This document shows positions 15,166-18,395 of a stretch of 18,395 nucleotides of DNA, in pieces. The notes below the pieces were generated by a model. The model did no database searches and was not told where the DNA came from. It saw nothing but the letters and a program-made list of their open reading frames with translations. Where the stretch lies: assembly GCA_012522165.1 (NCBI GenBank), contig JAAYKZ010000417.1, positions 1-18,395 on the forward strand, read 5' to 3'. Positions within the stretch are counted from its first letter, which is position 1; every line of letters starts with the position of its first letter. Position numbers and translations under genes: made by a program. Source of the stretch: Clostridiales bacterium. GTDB taxonomy: Bacteria > Bacillota > Clostridia > Caldicoprobacterales > UBA3941.

Positions 15166-15236
15166 GATACTTGCTACTCCATTATTATATTATGAGCAAT
15201 TTCAAAGGTTCATAGTATCATAAAAATATTTATTTT

Positions 15237-15266
15237 TTGTATAATATCATTGGAGTTAAGCATAAT
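15237..15266 (+). promoter_or_regulatory. Candidate proximal promoter of the SRP RNA
   Basis: TTGTAT (15237-15242) and CATAAT (15261-15266) are 18 bases apart and put the start about 12 bases before the RNA. A TATAAT at 15240-15245 is an alternative -10 but has no good -35. Confidence 0.35.
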
Positions 15267-15285
15267 AAAATTAGTTAATAAGTTT

Positions 15286-15554
15286 GCCGTGCTAGATGGG
15301 GAGGTAGCGGTGCCCTATAACCTGCAATCCGCTATAGCAGGATCGAATTCCTACCCTAGGCTAGTGCTTGTAGGGTCATGGCCCAAGCAAGTGATGAGGA
15401 TGGTTGGGTCCTACGCAACGGAAATTCATGAACCCTGTCAGGTCCGGAAGGAAGCAGCAGTAAGTGAACACTTTCGTGTGCCGTAGGGGTGCCTGACCGG
15501 AGTTAACTACTTGGTTCCCGCCTGTGAGTACTTTGTCAAAGGTAGGTGCACGGC
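15286..15554 (+). ncRNA. ffs: Signal recognition particle RNA, large bacterial type
   Basis: This is the RNA of the signal recognition particle, which with Ffh targets nascent membrane and secreted proteins. The ends GCCGTGC (15286-15292) and GCACGGC (15548-15554) pair. The 5' part looks like the Alu domain (GATGGGGAGGTAGCGGTGCC). The S-domain helix 8 core, with CAGGTCCGGAAGGAAGCAGC and the returning GGGGTGCCTGACC, is the most conserved SRP signature. At about 269 bases it is the long form with an Alu domain, as in Bacillus and Clostridia, not the short 4.5S form. It precedes dnaX, a common Firmicutes order. Ends are set by the pairing and may differ by a few bases. Confidence 0.96.
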
Positions 15555-15561
15555 GTAAATT

Positions 15562-15597
15562 TATAAGCCATGAATTATCATGGCTTATATTTTATTT
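15562..15597 (+). terminator. Terminator of the SRP RNA
   Basis: A perfect 12-bp stem (15562-15573 with 15578-15589) has a 4-base loop and is followed by TTTTATTTT. It separates the SRP RNA from dnaX. Confidence 0.88.
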
Positions 15598-15632
15598 TGG
15601 GGTTTTTCATTTCACTTGAATAGCTTTTATGT

Positions 15633-15638
15633 TATAAT
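15633..15638 (+). promoter_or_regulatory. Possible -10 element of the dnaX promoter
   Basis: A perfect TATAAT lies 44 bases before the dnaX start, just after the SRP terminator. No good -35 is present at 16-18 bases; TTTCAC (15610-15615) is the nearest. A TTGAAT at 15616 is too close. Confidence 0.35.
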
Positions 15639-15682
15639 AAATGCGATTAATAAAGAACAAAGAGTTGAAAGTCGGTGATCCT

Positions 15683-17509
15683 ATGGAATATACTGCTCTA
15701 TATCGTGAATGGCGACCGGATACTTTTGACCAAGTAGTAGGGCAGGATCACGTAATTCGTGTACTAAAAAATCAAATAACTTCCCGAAGAATTTCCCATG
15801 CCTATCTTTTTTGTGGTCCCAGAGGCACGGGCAAGACCAGTACTGCCAAGATTTTTGCCAAAGCCATTAACTGCTTGGATCCCGATGATGGAAATCCCTG
15901 TGGGCATTGTAGTGTGTGTGAAACCCTAGATTCTGAAAATAACATGGATGTCATTGAAATGGACGCTGCATCCAGTACTGGTGTAGAACATATACGCGAG
16001 ATCCGAGATAAGATTAAGTATCCGCCAGCTGAAGGGAAATACAGGGTGTATATCATTGATGAGGTTCACATGCTTTCTACCTCGGCCTTCAATGCCTTTT
16101 TGAAAACCTTGGAGGAGCCACCGGATCACATTGTTTTTATTTTAGCTACTACTGAGCCCCATAGGCTTCCTTCTACAGTTCTATCTCGATGCCAAAGATT
16201 TGATTTTAGACGTATTACCGTTAATGTGATAGTAGACAGATTAAAGGCTATTACCAGTAAAATGGGAGTAGAGGCAGAAGAAAGTGCTTTGGAAACCATC
16301 GCCCGCTGGTCAGAAGGGGGTATGAGGGACTCTATTAGCCTGTTAGATCAATGTATTAGCTTTTGTGGTTCCTATATAAGTGAAAATGATGTGCTGGATA
16401 TTTTAGGTACTGCTAGCAGGGAATTTTTATTCCAAGTAGTAAATAATATAATGGAAGGAGATATTGCCTCACTTTTAATCCAAATAGATAATTTGGTGGA
16501 GGAAGGTAGGGATATTTCGGTCTTTATAAAGGATCTTATAAATCACCTCCGCAATTTACTTATAGTTGACATTTGCAAAGATCCTTCAGGGCTTATAGAT
16601 GTTTCTCAAAGCACTCTAGAGCAGTATAGGCATCAAGCTTCAAAGATGAATCAATCTAGAATAATTAGAGCCATTGAGATTCTGACAGAGCTGGATGCGG
16701 ATATAAAATGGAATACCAAGCCCAGAGTAATGCTAGAAATGGCCATGGTAAAAATATGCAGACCTCAAGACGGACAATCTTTAGAGGATCTTATGGACCG
16801 AGTTGCAGTTCTTGAGAAGCAAATAGCACAGGGAATTTCTCTTAGCCCAAATACTGTAATTAATACAAAAAACATGGATGAGAAACCAGAGGAACCTGGA
16901 GAAAAAGTAGTACAACGGGATATATATGAAAAAATAGAATATAATGAAGATATTATAAAACAAGAACAGCAAGAGATCGCAAATATCAACAAAAAGGAAA
17001 TAGCCCATAAGAAAGAAGCAAAAGATGAAAAAGATGAGGGTAAGGCAGGGATAAGTGAAGAGATAGATAAGACAGAGAAGAACAGAAAGTCCGAAAAAGC
17101 AGTTTCTGACAAAATAGATATTGACAAGGTATGGACTCAGATACTAAAAACTATTAAAAAAGATCGAATGGGTATATATACCTTGTTAAGGGATACCAAG
17201 CTTCATCTGGATGCCAAGAATAAAAATATAGTGAATTTAATATTTCCCGATAGTCAGGGTTTCTTTGTTGCAGCAATAGAAAAGGAAGAGAATATCAAGT
17301 ATATAGAAGATCTATTAGCTGAGGCTATAGGAAAACATTTTAAGTTAAAGTGTTATACTCAAGAGGATGCGCCAAGTTCTGTATCTGATGATAATATACT
17401 GGAAGTTACAGAGACGCCAGAAAATGTAGAAGATGAAGCTCAGGATGATATTGTACAGAAAGCTATCGACATATTCGGAGAAGAATATGTGGAAGTTATA
17501 GATGATTAA
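15683..17509 (+). CDS. dnaX: DNA polymerase III subunits gamma/tau
   Basis: This AAA+ subunit of the clamp loader opens the beta clamp and ties the replicase together. The 608-residue protein has YREWRPDTFDQVVGQ at its N-terminus, Walker A GPRGTGKTS (45-53), zinc cysteines C64, C73, C76 and C79, Walker B IIDEVHML (D126-E127) and an SRC motif in TVLSRCQRFDF. The clamp-loader collar region follows. A charged, Lys/Glu-rich linker spans about residues 390-476, and a variable C-terminal domain ends the protein. Only the full-length (tau-like) product is evident. I chose ATG 15683 because MEYTALYREWRPDTF is the family start and GGTGAT lies just upstream; the frame extends back to 15641. ybaB follows after 36 bases, then recR. 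Confidence 0.96.
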   Translation: MEYTALYREWRPDTFDQVVGQDHVIRVLKNQITSRRISHAYLFCGPRGTGKTSTAKIFAKAINCLDPDDGNPCGHCSVCETLDSENNMDVIEMDAASSTGVEHIREIRDKIKYPPAEGKYRVYIIDEVHMLSTSAFNAFLKTLEEPPDHIVFILATTEPHRLPSTVLSRCQRFDFRRITVNVIVDRLKAITSKMGVEAEESALETIARWSEGGMRDSISLLDQCISFCGSYISENDVLDILGTASREFLFQVVNNIMEGDIASLLIQIDNLVEEGRDISVFIKDLINHLRNLLIVDICKDPSGLIDVSQSTLEQYRHQASKMNQSRIIRAIEILTELDADIKWNTKPRVMLEMAMVKICRPQDGQSLEDLMDRVAVLEKQIAQGISLSPNTVINTKNMDEKPEEPGEKVVQRDIYEKIEYNEDIIKQEQQEIANINKKEIAHKKEAKDEKDEGKAGISEEIDKTEKNRKSEKAVSDKIDIDKVWTQILKTIKKDRMGIYTLLRDTKLHLDAKNKNIVNLIFPDSQGFFVAAIEKEENIKYIEDLLAEAIGKHFKLKCYTQEDAPSSVSDDNILEVTETPENVEDEAQDDIVQKAIDIFGEEYVEVIDD

Positions 17510-17545
17510 AAGAAAAATAATTGATAATTAGAGGAGGATTTGATT

Positions 17546-17881
17546 ATGGCAAGAGGCGGATTCCCAGGAATGGGGAACATGAATAATCTAATGAGACAGG
17601 CTAAAAAAATGCAGGAACAAATGTTAAAAATGCAGGAAGAGTTAGAAGAAAAAACTGTAGAGGCGTCTGCTGGAGGAGGCGTTGTTACAGTAGTAGCAAA
17701 TGGTAAGAAGGAGATTGTGGAGATTACTATTGATCCAGGGGTAGTAGATCCAGAAGATGTTGAGATGCTCCAGGATTTGATAATGGCGGCAGCAAATGAG
17801 GCGCTAAGGCAAGCAGAAGAAATGGTACAAAATGAAATGAGCAAGATTACCGGAGGTATGGGACTTCCAGGCTTATTCTAG
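17546..17881 (+). CDS. YbaB/EbfC family nucleoid-associated protein
   Basis: This small DNA-binding protein of 111 residues is from the YbaB/EbfC family. Members form dimers with a tweezer-like shape and bind DNA as nucleoid-associated proteins. The sequence has the N-terminal glycine/methionine-rich segment (MARGGFPGMGNMNNLM), an amphipathic helix (KKMQEQMLKMQEELEEKTVEAS), the central beta strands (GGGVVTVVANGKKEIVEITIDP) and a C-terminal helix (EMLQDLIMAAANEALRQAEEM). ATG 17546 has GAGGAGG (17531-17537) at an 8-base spacing. It sits between dnaX and recR, its standard position, and is likely co-transcribed with both. Confidence 0.96.
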   Translation: MARGGFPGMGNMNNLMRQAKKMQEQMLKMQEELEEKTVEASAGGGVVTVVANGKKEIVEITIDPGVVDPEDVEMLQDLIMAAANEALRQAEEMVQNEMSKITGGMGLPGLF

Positions 17882-17917
17882 TAATCTCTAAGCTTGTGAA
17901 AGGATGAACTAAATTAA

Positions 17918-18395
17918 ATGAACTATTATATTGAACCCATTGCGCGCCTTATCAATGAATTAACAAGATTACCTGGAGTAGGTAATAAAACAGCTCAGAG
18001 ATTGGCTTTTCATATAATAAATATGCCTGAAGAACATGTAAAGAGCCTGGCAAAAGCTATTGAGGAAGTAAAAGAACATATAAAATACTGCAATATCTGT
18101 GGCAATATTAGCGAAGATGAGATATGTAACATATGTAGAAATCCCAATAGAGATCCATCCATTATATGTGTTGTCGAAGATGTACGGGATGTTATGGCCA
18201 TGGAGCGAACACGGGAATATAAAGGGCTGTATCACGTATTAAACGGCACTATTTCTCCTATGGATGGTATTGGCCCAGACGATATTCGTATAAAAGAATT
18301 GTTACAGAGAGTGCAGGACGATAGATTGAAGGAAGTAATAATGGCCACAAACCCTAATATAGAAGGAGAGGCCACCGCAGTGTATATATCTAAAC
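17918..18395 (+). CDS. recR: Recombination mediator protein RecR (3' end cut by the window)
   Basis: RecR works with RecO (and RecF) to load RecA on single-stranded DNA at gaps. The first 159 of about 198 residues are present; the frame is open at the window edge. A helix-hairpin-helix segment (LTRLPGVGNKTAQRLAFH, about 15-32) is followed by a four-cysteine zinc finger (C58, C61, C70, C73) and the Toprim domain (SIICVVEDVRDVMAMERT onward, then GLYHVLNGTISPMDGIGPDDI and VIMATNPNIEGEATAVYI). ATG 17918 lies 36 bases after ybaB, with AAAGGATGA upstream at a slightly long spacing. There is no damage in the visible part. Confidence 0.96.
   Translation, partial: MNYYIEPIARLINELTRLPGVGNKTAQRLAFHIINMPEEHVKSLAKAIEEVKEHIKYCNICGNISEDEICNICRNPNRDPSIICVVEDVRDVMAMERTREYKGLYHVLNGTISPMDGIGPDDIRIKELLQRVQDDRLKEVIMATNPNIEGEATAVYISK

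Noticed and set aside
15250..15486. A 78-codon plus-strand frame
   Set aside because: It lies almost entirely inside the SRP RNA gene, whose structure and conserved core explain the sequence.
16989..17162. Programmed -1 frameshift in dnaX at its A-rich tracts
   Set aside because: The A runs (C AAA AAG near 16989, and six A before G near 17155) are not in the frame needed for a proper X XXY YYZ slip, and no stimulatory hairpin is evident.

Overview
The window looks like the chromosome of a low-GC, Gram-positive anaerobe, most likely a member of the Clostridia. The evidence is AT-rich DNA with strong AAGGAGG-type ribosome binding sites, a T-box leader, an M-box magnesium riboswitch, a GntR/LacI-type AraR, the long Alu-containing form of bacterial SRP RNA next to dnaX-ybaB-recR, and a corrinoid protein with its reductive activator. 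I cannot name the genus from sequence reading alone.

Layout. (1) 1-1656: promoter, tyrosine-specific T-box leader and a TyrZ-type tyrosyl-tRNA synthetase. (2) 1672-6727: an L-arabinose operon. A promoter whose -35 hexamer lies inside a palindromic AraR operator drives a fucose-isomerase-family protein (probably in place of classical AraA), then araR, araB and araD. (3) 6764-9307: promoter, M-box riboswitch with terminator, a short proline-containing upstream ORF with a hairpin at its end, the magnesium transporter gene mgtE, and a sirtuin gene interrupted by an in-frame TGA, closed by a strong terminator. (4) 9315-12188: a reductive activator of corrinoid proteins (RACE/RamA type) and a B12-binding corrinoid protein, each with its own candidate promoter and with no methyltransferase beside them. 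(5) 12362-15054: recD2 helicase and, convergent on the minus strand, an Asp23/Gls24-family gene. They share a terminator hairpin at the 3' end of recD2. (6) 15286-18395: SRP RNA, then dnaX, ybaB and recR (cut by the window end), a widely conserved Firmicutes order.

How the genes work together. Arabinose catabolism is self-contained for cytoplasmic steps (isomerase, kinase, epimerase, own repressor) but has no transporter here. MgtE uptake is controlled by magnesium at the RNA level. The corrinoid pair needs a substrate:corrinoid methyltransferase encoded elsewhere. RecD2, DnaX, YbaB and RecR form a DNA replication/repair neighbourhood.

The points most worth a second look are the MgtL-like proline-containing leader ORF between the M-box and mgtE, the compact AraR operator/promoter/hairpin, the replaced arabinose isomerase, the nonsense codon in the sirtuin gene, and the orphan corrinoid activator pair. 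Minus-strand and antisense open frames were judged to be shadows, except the Asp23-family gene.
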